From: Seminavis robusta
Taxonomy: Eukaryota > Bacillariophyta > Bacillariophyceae > Naviculales > Naviculaceae
Assembly (NCBI GenBank): GCA_903772945.1
Contig: CAICTM010000509.1
Coordinates: 1 to 62,660, forward strand
Reading direction: 5' to 3'
Length of the DNA: 62,660 nucleotides
Part shown: positions 11,275 to 22,176 of the stretch, in pieces
How the letters are laid out: the number at the start of each line of letters is the position of its first letter
Numbering within the stretch: position 1 is the first letter of the stretch
The notes under the pieces: model-generated
The model's input: only the letters and a program-made list of their open reading frames with translations
Told to the model about the DNA's origin: nothing
The model's database searches: none
Made by a program: the position numbers and the translations under genes

Positions 11275-13161
11275 TCAACCGTGCGAGTTAGGCCTTGGCA
11301 GTCTGGTTCCTTGGCGTTTTGACATTTTGGAGGGTTTGTGCTTGCGTCGTTGCTGCTCATCGGAAGAAGATGAAGAGGACCGGTCTGCTTCCCCACCACT
11401 GCTTCCAGCACCGCCTGAGACACTTCCGCCACTCTCGCCGCCATCTTCCATGCTCCCTGTCTTGTTGCTCTCTGTATCAGACAAGTTATCATCGCGTGCT
11501 TTCGATTTCGACGGTACGTCCCTGCCATCATCCCCTGACCTGTTTTCGTCGGAACTTTCGCCGTCAACCCCGTCGAAGGTATTGTTTCGACTCCGATCCT
11601 CGTCTGAGGAAGAAAAGGCGTGCTTCGTAAGTTTGGCAGCTGGAGGAAATGACGCTCGATCTAGAGCTTTGTACTCGCTGTCGTCAGTGTCGACTGGGGC
11701 ACCAATGTCCGCACATGGTTCCGAGGACGACGACTGCGCCTCTTGTCCACTGCTGCTACCGGTGTTCGGCTCCCCATACGGCTCGGATGACGAAGAAGCT
11801 GCACCACGGCCTGTGCTCGTTGACACCGGTACAGGGCTGTCAGATGATGCTCCTGAGGAAGAGTACGCTGTCGCTTCTCCATTGGCGTTTACACTCTGTT
11901 GGTGGCTTGCATTGAACATTTCCAGTTGATGTCGAAGGAGACTTGACTGCGGCCGTTCTTGCACCGGTTGCTGTTGTACTGGTACTGCTTGCTGGGATTG
12001 CGTAGGTGGCTGCTGCTGTTGTACTGGTACTGCTTGCTGGGATTGCCTAGGTGGCTGCTGCTGCTGCTGCATTGGTTGACTAGAATGAGATGGAGGTTGC
12101 TGTTGCAGGTTTTGGGGGTATTGTGGGACCTGTTGAAGCTGTTGTCGGTGCTGGTGCATCTGCAGCGCTTGCAGAGCTTGTATTTGCATAGCTTGCTGGG
12201 CAACTTGGAACTGTATTTGTTGAATCTGCTGTTCTGCATCTTGGACTCTCCGGTGAACGTTGCCGTCCATATCCACGCGTTCTTGCTGATGTTGCTTGTG
12301 TATGCTTTGTTTCGCTTGTCCTCCTTTCCCTCGACGTGCTTCCCGCTTGGCAGCGTTTTGTTGCTTGGCATTTCCCCTGCCACTTGATGATCCCTCGGCT
12401 CCCCTAGCCTCCGGCTTCTTGTGCATCCCTGCAGAAGAATGTTGCGCCGATTGGATATCGGCAGCTATGGCTGCAGACGCTGGGGATAGGGCGACAGGGG
12501 CAGGGGCAGCCGAATGATATCCGTGTGTGAGAGGGAGGTTGGGAGCAGTTGCTGCCTTTGACGAGGATGTCGTGGCAATTGGAGCCTTGTGTATACCTAG
12601 AACAGCTTTGGTTTGTGGGCCCTGTTGAATTGCAACACCACCGGCAACGGCTGGAACCGAGGCACCCGAAGGATATCCCTGCGGTAGTGGGATATTCGTA
12701 GCACTTGCTGCCAATGCCGGGGAAAGCATGGCACTGTAAGGCGGTGCCACAGCTGAGGGATATCCTTGCACAAGAGGGACGTTGGTAGTAGCAACTGCTG
12801 CCACGGAGGATATGTCAGAACTTGGAGCAGCCGCGGCCGAAGGAGGGGGAGGAGGCGCTATGCCAAGGTGACCAGGATTGGGCCCCTTCTCTCTGAGCCC
12901 TTGGTTGGCCTTTCTAGTGGCAAGCTTGTCACCAATGTCATGCCAAAGATTGTCACCGCCTCTGGATTCGCTTGAGAGAGACAAGAAACGACCTGGAGGA
13001 TTCTGTTTCCGCCATGCCATGACTACCGCTGTGGCTATCTTGGACTTTTCAGAACGGGGAGCTGACTGAAACTTGGGTTTGTATTTTTCTACGAGCATAC
13101 GAAAACCGAGATTGCCCGGATGGGACGTGCCGTGACCTCCTCTATTAGTCATTGAAGGCAA
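11275..13161 (-). CDS. DUF6824 domain protein with Gln-rich coiled region
   Basis: A 628-residue ORF. Residues about 5-95 carry the DUF6824 pattern common in diatoms: NRGGHGTSHPGN, then an RxLVExYKP helix, KSKIATAVVMAWRKQNPPGRFL, and LWHDIGDKLATRKANQGLRE. After it come Pro/Ala-rich repeats with GYPSA/GYHSA, a Gln-rich heptad-like stretch (about 300-410) with QQQPPxQSQQAVPVQQQ repeats, and a Ser/Asp/Glu-rich tail ending in a Lys/Arg cluster. Known DUF6824 proteins have no established biochemical role; the small basic domain plus Gln-rich region suggests a nuclear regulator (inference). A short exon further upstream (reverse strand near 13,450, reading MAGNEESGSDEDAMSR) could belong to this gene, since the typical DVLxGRG start of the domain is incomplete; not included. 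Confidence 0.85.
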   Translation of the reverse strand: MPSMTNRGGHGTSHPGNLGFRMLVEKYKPKFQSAPRSEKSKIATAVVMAWRKQNPPGRFLSLSSESRGGDNLWHDIGDKLATRKANQGLREKGPNPGHLGIAPPPPPSAAAAPSSDISSVAAVATTNVPLVQGYPSAVAPPYSAMLSPALAASATNIPLPQGYPSGASVPAVAGGVAIQQGPQTKAVLGIHKAPIATTSSSKAATAPNLPLTHGYHSAAPAPVALSPASAAIAADIQSAQHSSAGMHKKPEARGAEGSSSGRGNAKQQNAAKREARRGKGGQAKQSIHKQHQQERVDMDGNVHRRVQDAEQQIQQIQFQVAQQAMQIQALQALQMHQHRQQLQQVPQYPQNLQQQPPSHSSQPMQQQQQPPRQSQQAVPVQQQQPPTQSQQAVPVQQQPVQERPQSSLLRHQLEMFNASHQQSVNANGEATAYSSSGASSDSPVPVSTSTGRGAASSSSEPYGEPNTGSSSGQEAQSSSSEPCADIGAPVDTDDSEYKALDRASFPPAAKLTKHAFSSSDEDRSRNNTFDGVDGESSDENRSGDDGRDVPSKSKARDDNLSDTESNKTGSMEDGGESGGSVSGGAGSSGGEADRSSSSSSDEQQRRKHKPSKMSKRQGTRLPRPNSHG

Positions 13162-14925
13162 GAAGGCAAATTTAGAAGATCAGAAGCACCTTCAGAAGTT
13201 GACTAAGCAGATTGCCTACCTTCCACAGAGGACATCTATAGGTCGCGAATAGAGATATCAATGCACAGTGGAAGAGTTGGGACAACAACGGAGGGCATAG
13301 AGAAAGAAAACAATAAGTTGTAGTCTATTCCCGAGGTTGATTCTTCGCTTGTCCTACTGCACATTCAGTACTGCTTCTACGCACCATTTGCACGAGGAAG
13401 GCGGATTCTCGACATCGCGTCTTCGTCGCTGCCTGATTCTTCATTGCCTGCCATGAGCAAGGATGTGGACTGATGGTGGTTTGGCTGTTGTCTCTGGAGG
13501 TACGTAGCATCGATACTAGTAGTGTGGAGGTTACTTATAGGTTTCTGCTTGGTTATGTGACTTTGTTGTTTGTGGTTGTGTTTACTGTCGGGGTGACGAG
13601 GCGCCGAGGGAGCAAAAGACAAAAGTTTGGGAAGAGACCGAAGCACCCGAAATATAGGATTACTGAAACGTCGTACATGGCCAGCGCTTCGCAATCAGAC
13701 ACTCTTCGCGTAGAGCTACTTATGGCGATAAGACGATAGCTTCATTATCAAAACGTAACGAGTACCGGTACCATCCTACAAAAATTCACAGTAAGGTGTA
13801 CGTCAGAAGTTTCTGACACCTGAGTGCTCGTGTTTTTATCATTCAGTACTGTGTGCTGTGTTCAGTATGTTCAGATCTACCATGATACGACTTTTAGACG
13901 ACATCTCAAAATCGTCATTGTCGTATCTTTCTCAGACGTATCAATGACAGTTGTCCCGACTCGACTCAACAAACGTTGGCATTGCATACCGTACTGGTAC
14001 AAGAAAAGTGAATGGTTTCAACATGGCTTTGACTTTTAACAAGCAACTCCTCAATGGTTTATGCCGTAGTGGTAGCCATCTCATCGCTATTCTTAGAAGT
14101 GCATTTCCCAAGACCGAGTACTGGGTTCAACCTTTGTCCTGCGACTGCAAGCGGGGTCGAAGTCTTAATTAATAACACAGCTTTTGACAACACTGCGACA
14201 AACAACAAAACGTGACGATCTACGTGGTCCATAGGACGTGTAGGCGGAAGAAAGATTGGCTTTTCTTGGTTGTCCTACCAGGTAGTAGGCCTCGCAGAAA
14301 ACTGTGCACTGACCTTACCCAAGATGTAACAATGTAACAATGCAGCATACCTAGCTAGCTAGCTAGCAAGTGGAGTATGCTATGAGTAGAGTAGTCTAGC
14401 GTGCACGGAGAGTGCTTCCTGGTGCAGCCACTTGTAGGCTAAGCGTCGACCAAGCCACACATGCTTTGCAGGGTCTTCCTTTGGAATTTTTCTTCTTGAG
14501 GTTATCACGTGCAATGGACAGCTGTGCATCCAATCCTGCCCCGACGAGCCAAGGGAAAGTGAAAGGATACAATGGATTCCCATCCAAATGTCCAGGCCTC
14601 AGGCTTAGCTAACGGGATCTTCACCCACTGCATCCAAACCCACGGCTGATACAGATACACTCAGAACGAGCAACATGAAGATGCTACAAGCCACGGTGGA
14701 AGAGCATCTTGTTTTTATCGCAGGCATGGTAAATCAAAATCTTGCTGTTGTCAAGGAAGCAAACCAGAGGTTTCAGTACTACCAACAGCAAAGCGGTAAC
14801 TCACAAATCACAAATGTCCTGGTGGTTGATCCTTTTGAGCTGCGTACATGTAGCCCCTACCAGCTATGCCTGCAGCTAGCTAAGGTACATCATCTAGCTG
14901 GCTAGCAGAGGCGCAGAAAATTTGC
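13162..14925. other. Long intergenic spacer, no gene seen
   Basis: Several 60-105 codon ORFs exist, none with a recognisable domain. The exception worth noting is the reverse-strand MAGNEESGSDEDAMSR segment near 13,450. A (CTAG)n run lies near 14,350-14,372. Confidence 0.5.
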
Positions 14926-14927
14926 GC

Positions 14928-15112
14928 ACAGCAGAGGTACAGTATTTTTGCCACCAAGGTGCGTGCCCCAGAGGTACAGATTTGTTGCCACCGAGGTGCA
15001 GTCTACCGGTACTAGAGGTGCAGATTTTTTGCCGCTGAGGTGTGTGCCCCCGAGGTGCAGAATATTTGCCACCGACGGGTGCGCCCTCTAGGTGCAGAAT
15101 TTTGCCCTGCTG
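14928..15112. repeat. Degenerate minisatellite, GAGGTGCAGAATTTTTGCCACC-type unit
   Basis: Four to five imperfect copies of a unit of about 35-50 bp built from GAGGTGCAG, A(T)nGCC(A/G)CC and GAGGTGCGTGCCCC. There is no frame conservation, so it is probably noncoding. Confidence 0.7.
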
Positions 15113-15505
15113 AAACCATTTTATTTTAGGGCTCAGCCTGTAATACGCAACAAACCAACTCCCTCCTGTTGTCTTGGCAGTGACATTGGGGAGTCATAGT
15201 CTTTGTCTTGAATATTTAATGCGTTGAAGATTAGATCAAGATACATATAAACCACATACCATCATGCCAATGGGTAATGGATCATCCCCCCCCCCCCAAA
15301 AGTCCCAAAGTCTTTATCCATTTTTGGGAAAGTCTAAGGAAGGATTCCCAGCTCATGTCATTGAAACACCTGACGGTCCTCGAGTTCAAAGGAGTTGTCT
15401 AACAAAGCAACTCAGCAATTTTCATTGGCCTTTGGCAATAGCGATTTACTAACTATTCCCCCCTCCCCTTTTTCATGGCAAACAACACACGTCATTTTCC
15501 TTTTC

Positions 15506-17134
15506 TTATTTACCAACCAAGACAATGTTTCTCATGGAAATCTTTGAATGGTATTCTTGCAACTCCACGGATACTTGTGAATGAGATTTCCTGCTTCTTT
15601 GATCATCAGTTGTGTCATCATTGCAATCCTTTTGAGAAAAGAGAGATTGCAGCCGCAGCGAGTTGATGACATGCATCGCTCTGTGGGACACCTCTGGACT
15701 TTCATTGAGCTCTGCCAATCTCTGGACAACTGCAATTTGTTCGTCAGAAGACGGATTGTACTCCTTGTTCTTTTGTTGTGGTTCGTCATCCAATGAGTCA
15801 TTGCAGCCACCAGCTACTGGTAGATTGTCCTTGTTGTTGGGTTCACATGGTGTCTCCTGAGGCACAACACCAGTTGATTGCTGGAAACAATGCTTGTAGT
15901 GTTGCATCCATAGAGGTTCATATTGGCCAATGTATCGCTTGGTGTAACAGCAGGGGCAAATTGTAAATTTTGCTTGTATTCTGTGTGCAAATTGAAGTGC
16001 CAAGTCCGACAGGTCTCCACAGGCATGGAGCGCCACTACCACATCAATTGGTCTGTTGTTGTTGTTGTTTTGGTTTTCTGGTTGATTTTCTTGATGGACC
16101 TGATGATGATACTCTTCCACAAAGCTCGCAAAGTTGGCACAATGAAATCTCATTTGCCCCATAGTTGCTTCTTCTTCTCCTTCTTTTGAACTACTCGTCG
16201 CAACCGACAACCCCAGCTGTCGCGCATACTCCCTTCCAGCCTCCAAGGATGGTTCATTTTGATCCACTACCGTGACATGTGCCGTGGGAAAGGCTCTGGC
16301 AATGGCCACTGCTAGATCGCCGCGCCCCCCACCCACATCCAAGACGTGACGAAAATCGCCCCCCATTTGATGAGACAACCGTTGGAGTATCCATTGAATC
16401 TGAGGCCATTTCTTTTGTCTCAGATACTCCAATCGCTCCGTGCTTGGCACGTCATCATGATGGCTGTCATTGTGGTCATTGTTCTGTGGAAGATTGATAA
16501 TAGGAAGCTCCACTACTACTACTTCGTGTGGATCCACTGTTGAATTGGTTCCTTCATCGTTGTTTTTGACATCGTCATTTTTGACGACAATTTCCATCAA
16601 GGGCACCGCTCCTTCGATTCTCTCGAGCAGTTTCAAATGCCGTTGGCGTGTATGTGGTTTTCTCTGACAGGCTATTCGTTTGGCATCCAATCCATTCAAT
16701 TGTCGGACCAATTGTGCGATTTCTCTTCGCTGAACGTCTCGACTGGCTTGTAGAATTTCTGTCACTTGATCCAGCGATTGCAACTGCGTCTTGCATGACA
16801 AGACGTGCAGAGGCAGTTGTTGTTGGTCGTCGTCGTTAATTGTCATTAGCTTCAGACACAGCAGTACCGCGTTGGGATCCGGAGCGCACTGTATCAGTGT
16901 CACTTGAGCTGCCATGATGTGTTTTCCGTCTTTGGACGGGACTCCCTCGACTTCAATCCACGCCCCCAAGCAGCACCATGGAAGACACGAAGATTCGCGG
17001 TCGACGAGGACCGGGACCGAGACGGCTCCGTCGTTGCGAATGGCGAGGCTGACATGACGTTGGAATTTCTTCTTTCGAACAATGCGTCCAATCTCTTTGA
17101 CTGAACCAGTACCAGTAGTAGATGCCGTTGCCAT
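15506..17134 (-). CDS. SAM-dependent methyltransferase (Methyltransf_32/GSTCD-like) with N-terminal OB-fold-like domain
   Basis: The ORF opens at 17173, but the Met at 17134 (MATASTTGTG) is the better start because the first 13 residues are unremarkable Leu-rich sequence. Residues about 15-85 (GRIVRKKKFQRHVSLAIR... WIEVEGVPSKDGKHIMAA) look like a nucleic-acid-binding OB fold. From about 260 there is a class I methyltransferase: HVLDVGGGRGDLAVAIARAF (SAM motif I), VTVVDQNEPSLEAGR (motif II), VVVALHACGDLSDLAL, then CPCCYTKRYIG. The HACG...CPCCY pair is characteristic of GSTCD/METTL25-type and TRM13-related enzymes. The OB fold hints at an RNA substrate, not proven. Poly-Asn and Asp/His stretches interrupt the domain. 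Confidence 0.8.
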   Translation of the reverse strand: MATASTTGTGSVKEIGRIVRKKKFQRHVSLAIRNDGAVSVPVLVDRESSCLPWCCLGAWIEVEGVPSKDGKHIMAAQVTLIQCAPDPNAVLLCLKLMTINDDDQQQLPLHVLSCKTQLQSLDQVTEILQASRDVQRREIAQLVRQLNGLDAKRIACQRKPHTRQRHLKLLERIEGAVPLMEIVVKNDDVKNNDEGTNSTVDPHEVVVVELPIINLPQNNDHNDSHHDDVPSTERLEYLRQKKWPQIQWILQRLSHQMGGDFRHVLDVGGGRGDLAVAIARAFPTAHVTVVDQNEPSLEAGREYARQLGLSVATSSSKEGEEEATMGQMRFHCANFASFVEEYHHQVHQENQPENQNNNNNRPIDVVVALHACGDLSDLALQFAHRIQAKFTICPCCYTKRYIGQYEPLWMQHYKHCFQQSTGVVPQETPCEPNNKDNLPVAGGCNDSLDDEPQQKNKEYNPSSDEQIAVVQRLAELNESPEVSHRAMHVINSLRLQSLFSQKDCNDDTTDDQRSRKSHSQVSVELQEYHSKISMRNIVLVGK

Positions 17135-17173
17135 GGTATGATATGATAGTAGATCAAGCAGCAACAACGTCAA

Positions 17174-17760
17174 CTATTCCAAGAACACAAGGAGATCGAG
17201 TGGTGGTATATATATAGATTACTATGGAATTACACTAGCTAGTAGGGGGGTAAGTGACTAAGTGATACCGGCTTGAAGGTAGTGGGGGAAGGGATCAAGG
17301 GGTGCATTGAAATGGCGGGGTTGGAAGAGGCCAGCCAGGGGGTCTGCAGGGGTAGTTCCTGAGGAGTAGAGTGTAGAGGAGGCAGTGGCAATAGATCTAA
17401 GAAGGTGGTGGTGGTGAGTGAGTGTATTCGAACAACAAAATTCGACAACTATTCGACTAACTTACGGTAGATTCGATTCGAATTAGATACAGACGACGCA
17501 GCAACACAGCAACGAACAGCCTCACCGGATAACAGCATAACAGCAGTGCCGGTACAGCCACGCAGTAAAGCGGTACAGTACGTGAATGAAGCACGGGTGC
17601 AACGTTGTACGCATCTATCTGTCTGCGCTGTTACATTACTTTCTTCTCCTATGTTGCTCTGTTGTTGTTGTTGTGGTTCTCGTCCTTGTGTTGTCTGTGG
17701 CTAGTCTAGCTAGCTACTACTAGTAGACAGCAGCAGTAGTTTGTCTTCTTGTAAGGGGCA
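17174..17760. other. Divergent promoter region of methyltransferase and GPCR-like genes
   Basis: About 590 bp between oppositely oriented starts. No ORF supported. Holds TATATATA near 17,207 and Cys/Gln-triplet low-complexity sequence near 17,640-17,690. Confidence 0.5.
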
Positions 17761-20700
17761 ATGAGGACCCTTCGTCGAGGCGCAAGATGCGGGTGGTCGC
17801 TGTGGCTACTATTCCTTCTGCTTCTTCTCCAAGTTTGTTGTGGCAGTGGACAACAAGCCGTTCGGCCTCTGGATTGTGATCCTTGTATTGAACGTCCATC
17901 CTACACCATTCAAGCCATTGTCCATGGCACCCAGAACAGTCAATTTTGGTTGCAAGTCAAGGCAGCAGCGGTTCAAGCGGCCAAGGACCTTCGCGTCGAA
18001 TTGATCTTTGATTTGTACGAAGACTTTGATCCACAACGAATGGCCGAAGACATTGTACGAGTCGCCACTTCCTCGGATAGTGACAGTACTACTACTGTTA
18101 CTAATAAAAAACCCGATGCCTTATTGGTGACGGTTCCCTCGGTGGTCGTCCACGATGCCATTCGAACGGCCTTGGCGCACATGCCCGTGTTTGGAATCAA
18201 CAGTGGTTATGAATCGGCACGAGAACTCGGCCTGTTGGGATTCATTGCCATGAACGAGTATCTGGGAGGACAGCTGGCAGCCGAAGAATTCTTAATGAGA
18301 CAACGACAACCAGCAGACATTTCCAAAGCTCTCTTTGTCAACACGGAAAAGGGAAATCGAGCTCTGGATCAGCGGTTTGAAGGATTTCGAGATACGCTGC
18401 TGCAGCGACAGAGTAGTACTAGTAGTACATCTTCTGGCAACAATACCAGCGATAGTACAACCACAACCACGACAACCATACAAGTGAGCGAAATATCCTT
18501 GAGTGAACTCGAATATGACGGCAACGCATCGAAAATATTACGGCAAGCCTTTGAGGGATGTCCCTACAATGTCGTGCTACTCAGTTCCTCCTCCGCCTTG
18601 GAGACAGCCACAAGAGCATTATATGCAAATTCCTGCAACTTGGAAAGCACTCGCTTGGCAACCTTTGATGTCAGCATTGAAAATTATTACGCCATTGCCA
18701 TTGGAAAACTCAGCTTTACCATTAGTCAACAACACTATCTACAAGGATCGCTGGGAGTATGGATGGCCACACTCTATGCGACACAACACAAACGATTGGA
18801 ACCGCCCTTTCAATCCGAATACGGGGTCCATTTTAGCGGACCAAAAGTCATCAACTTGGAAGGATTGCCCTCTGATACACGACAAATCTGCGAGGCCGAT
18901 GCCTTTCCCGTCTGTCCCAACAAGTACCAGCCAAATGGAGTCACGGAATCCCGATGCCCCTGTACGGACCGAAGTCGAATCCGGATTGGAGGTGTCATTC
19001 ATGGGACGCAGCGCGATAAATGGGCCGATCAGCCACGGGCGGCGGCCGAGCAAGCCGCCAAAGATTTGGGAGTGCAGGTGGATTTCAAACTACTCAGTCC
19101 GGAATCGGGGTCGTTGCCAACCTCCAAAATGGCGGCCCGGATACGGGCACTCTGCCGACAAGGGGTCGACGGACTCTTTGTCAGTATTCCCAATGGTGAT
19201 GAGATTGTGCCGGCTCTTCAAGAATGTCTCGATCTGGAGGTGCCCATTGTATCCATTAACGTTGGCAGCTATACTTCGGCCAATTTGGGTCTGTTGCATC
19301 ATGTGGGACAGCTGGAATACGTGGCAGGGTATGGTGGTGGGAAACGGCTCATTGATGCTGGAATGAAACAGGGCTTGTGTCCCATACACGAAATAGACAA
19401 TGTGTCATTGCGAAGACGGTGTGAAGGGTTTGGTGCCGCCATTGCCGAATCGGCAGACCAGGGAGTGACATATTTAGGCGCGGTTCCGGTGGAACGAGAT
19501 CGGAAAGCACTCAATCTACAAGAAATACGAGCGGCCGTGGGTCATGGAGGCGACTGGGAAGGTTTGGGTGTTTTGGCGCTTGGAGATGCCGTTGTGGAAG
19601 AAGCCATTCAAATCAAATCAGAACATCCACAGGCGTTGGTTGGGACCTTTGATATCAATGGCAAAGTCTTTGATGGCATTGAACAGGGGGATCTACTGTT
19701 CGGAATCGATCAAGACCTACCGTTGCAGGGTGCCCTTCCCGTGTGGCTCCTGACTTTGTATGCCACGACAGGGCAAAAACTGGTCAATTTCAATATGGAG
19801 ACCGGCCCTCGTTTTCTCGAGGAAGCGCCTCCTTCGGAAACAATCCAATGTGTGGAAACCGTTTTTAAAGTGTGTGCTCCACCAAACCAAAACGACATGA
19901 ATCAACTGGCGAGTGTACGGCCATTTGGGTTCACTATTGCTGGTAAGTGCCCATAACATAACAACATCACATCACCATGATGGCAGCAGGCCGCTAACAC
20001 ATTGCTTTTTCCTGCATCTCCCAGGAATATCTTTTGCCACGAGTTTGTTCTTTGTTGGCTGGGTCTTTCGACATCGCCACCATCCACGTCTCCAATCTTC
20101 CCAGCCCTTCTTTCTGGTCGTCATCTGTTTTGGTACCATTGTCTTGACATCTTCGATCATTCCCATGAGCCTCGATGACAGTATTCTTGACGAGGAAGGT
20201 TGCAACAAAGCATGCATGAGGTATGTCCAGCCATTGCTGAAACCTGTCATGACGCAAATGGGACGCTCATCTAGCTCTGTCGTGTTGTTCGCTTGCAGCG
20301 TTCCTTGGTTGGCATCTACGGGCTTCACGGTTATTTTTGCAGGTAAGGCAGGAAATTGCGTGTCACGCCTATCACAACGGCATCATTCCACTCACATACT
20401 GCTTTTTTCTTGCACCCCCCAAGCATTGTTTGCAAAGTTGTGGAGGATCACGGTGTTGGTCGAAAGCGCAAGGAAGTTTCGAAAGAGGGGAGAAATTAGC
20501 GTTTGGCGTAGCATGAAAGCGGCGTCGCTCCTGCTGTTGGTGAATGTAGTTTGCTTGTTCGTGTGGACTGTGGTGGATCCCATGCAGTGGATTAGAGTCC
20601 CAATCTGCGGAAGCGGTGATGAAAGCTCGCATGGATATTGCAATATAGGAAACACAAACGTTTCTGTTGCAATGGGAATTTTGGTCCTGTTGGTGAACAT

Positions 20701-21427
20701 GGCTGTTGCAATACTGACGGCTGTTCAAGCGTACAGAGCGCGTTGGATCAAGCTACAATTCAGCGAGACGAGGTACATCTTCATCATGATGCTGGGTGCT
20801 GTTCAGATCTTTGCCGTTGGATGTCCGCTGGTGGCCGTTGCCTACACGCATCCTGTTGCGAGCTACTTTGTTAAAACAGGTATGCATGTTCCCGAAACAT
20901 CTGATAAACTTTGCAGGCGCACAACATGCTCATGTATTGCTGCTCTCCTGTCGTATTGGAATTACCTTTCTTTTGCAGTTCTCGTGTTCACTCTGAGCAT
21001 GACAGTCCTGATGTTTATGTTCATCCCAAAGATGTTTTCTGTTCACAACATGGCAGATGACCTGTTCATTCGATCCAGTACCAGCAATCCAATGGGTGCG
21101 AGCGGTTCGCGCAGGGGGGGTGAGTTTGAAAAAAGCATGTGGATAACTCGACTTCGTGCCTTGGAGGCAGTTGTCCTACATGAACAAGGCTTGGAGCTGG
21201 AGCCATTTATGGAACGGGCCGGGATTTTCTTGCCCAATGAAGACGTGTCGTTGTCGGCTTCGAAACGACATTTAGCTGTCAACGATGGAGAGGGCAATGA
21301 CGGCGACCTGTCGTCGCGTCGTGCTGACGAGGAGCAGAAGAAGGCTCCCGAAGGGCGGCGAGAATCAGAAGAAAAGCGCGAGGAAGGCGACATTGATGAG
21401 GAAGAGTCAGAGGTGAAAGATTGCTGA
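17761..21427 (+). CDS. Class C-like GPCR with two tandem periplasmic-binding-protein domains (4 exons)
   Basis: Exons 17761-19942, 20025-20342, 20424-20879, 20979-21427; introns of 82, 81 and 99 bp, all GT-AG and phase 1, giving 1,134 residues. After a signal peptide (LWLLFLLLLLQVCCGSG), two homologous Peripla_BP-type domains follow: IQAIVHGTQNSQFWLQVKAA (about 45-380) and RIGGVIHGTQRDKWADQPRA (about 410-725), joined by a Cys-rich linker (CPNKYQ...CPC). Seven hydrophobic segments follow; TM3 continues into ALFAKLWRI and TM7 ends FMFIPKMF, both hallmarks of family 3 (GABA-B-like) receptors. The tail is acidic and basic (EEQKKAPEGRRESEEK). It presumably senses a small extracellular ligand and signals through G proteins; the ligand is unknown. 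The last two introns are in-frame multiples of three, so an unspliced reading looks open and could mislead gene callers. Confidence 0.85.
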
Positions 21428-22176
21428 CGAAAAGACCCTTGGCTACCACCCAGCAACCGACATTGCAGAAAGAACGATAAGGTCATCAGTGGTGTGCAAA
21501 CATTACGACCTGTCCCAACCAACGCTACAGACCCACACCGGCACGGTACCGGGGTAGTGGTCGATGATCCGTTCACCATCCTTCAACCCGCGGGACTTTT
21601 TGACGGCCTGTACCTGGCAGGCTTGAGACGTACGCCGCAACCAAATGTTGCCGCACCAACGATCCATGGCAAGTTGCATGGAAGTACTTCTCCTCTGTTG
21701 AGAACGTCCCTCTTTCTGCCCTGATATCGCCAACGTGCGCTGCCTAGCTAGCATCCTTCGGTACTTTAGCTACATGTAGTATGTTGCTATAATATAGCAG
21801 AATAGAAATAGAAATAGACATATCATACGGAGATGCAACGACAACTAATTGATGCCTCAAGGTGTTCGTGGTCTGAGACACACCTCCAGCTCCCGGCAGC
21901 AACTCCCGTGTGGAGTGCTTCATCAGGTGCTCCCCGTCTGATAACACCGATAGCTATCACAAAATTCTAGGTGTAGGACTGAGATGTACGTAGTTGACGA
22001 AGAAGGCTTCAAAAGCAAAACGAAACTGCAAAAGCGAAGAGCTGAAATCTGCATCTCCTGTTAGCTCAACAGTGGCTTCTATTTGGTTCCTGCTGGTTAT
22101 GGTCGTTTGAAGGCGGGAGTAGCTATAGCCCAGCTAGCCGGTAGAACAGTATTCCAACAAGCTTGGCTAACTTTTT
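21428..22176. other. Intergenic between convergent genes
   Basis: 3' flanks of the receptor (+) and the peroxiredoxin-like gene (-). No gene seen. Confidence 0.6.

Noticed and set aside
11275..13161. Adding an upstream exon (MAGNEESGSDEDAMSR, near 13,450) to the DUF6824 gene
   Set aside because: Plausible, but no splice junction gave a convincing DVLxGRG sequence; left out.
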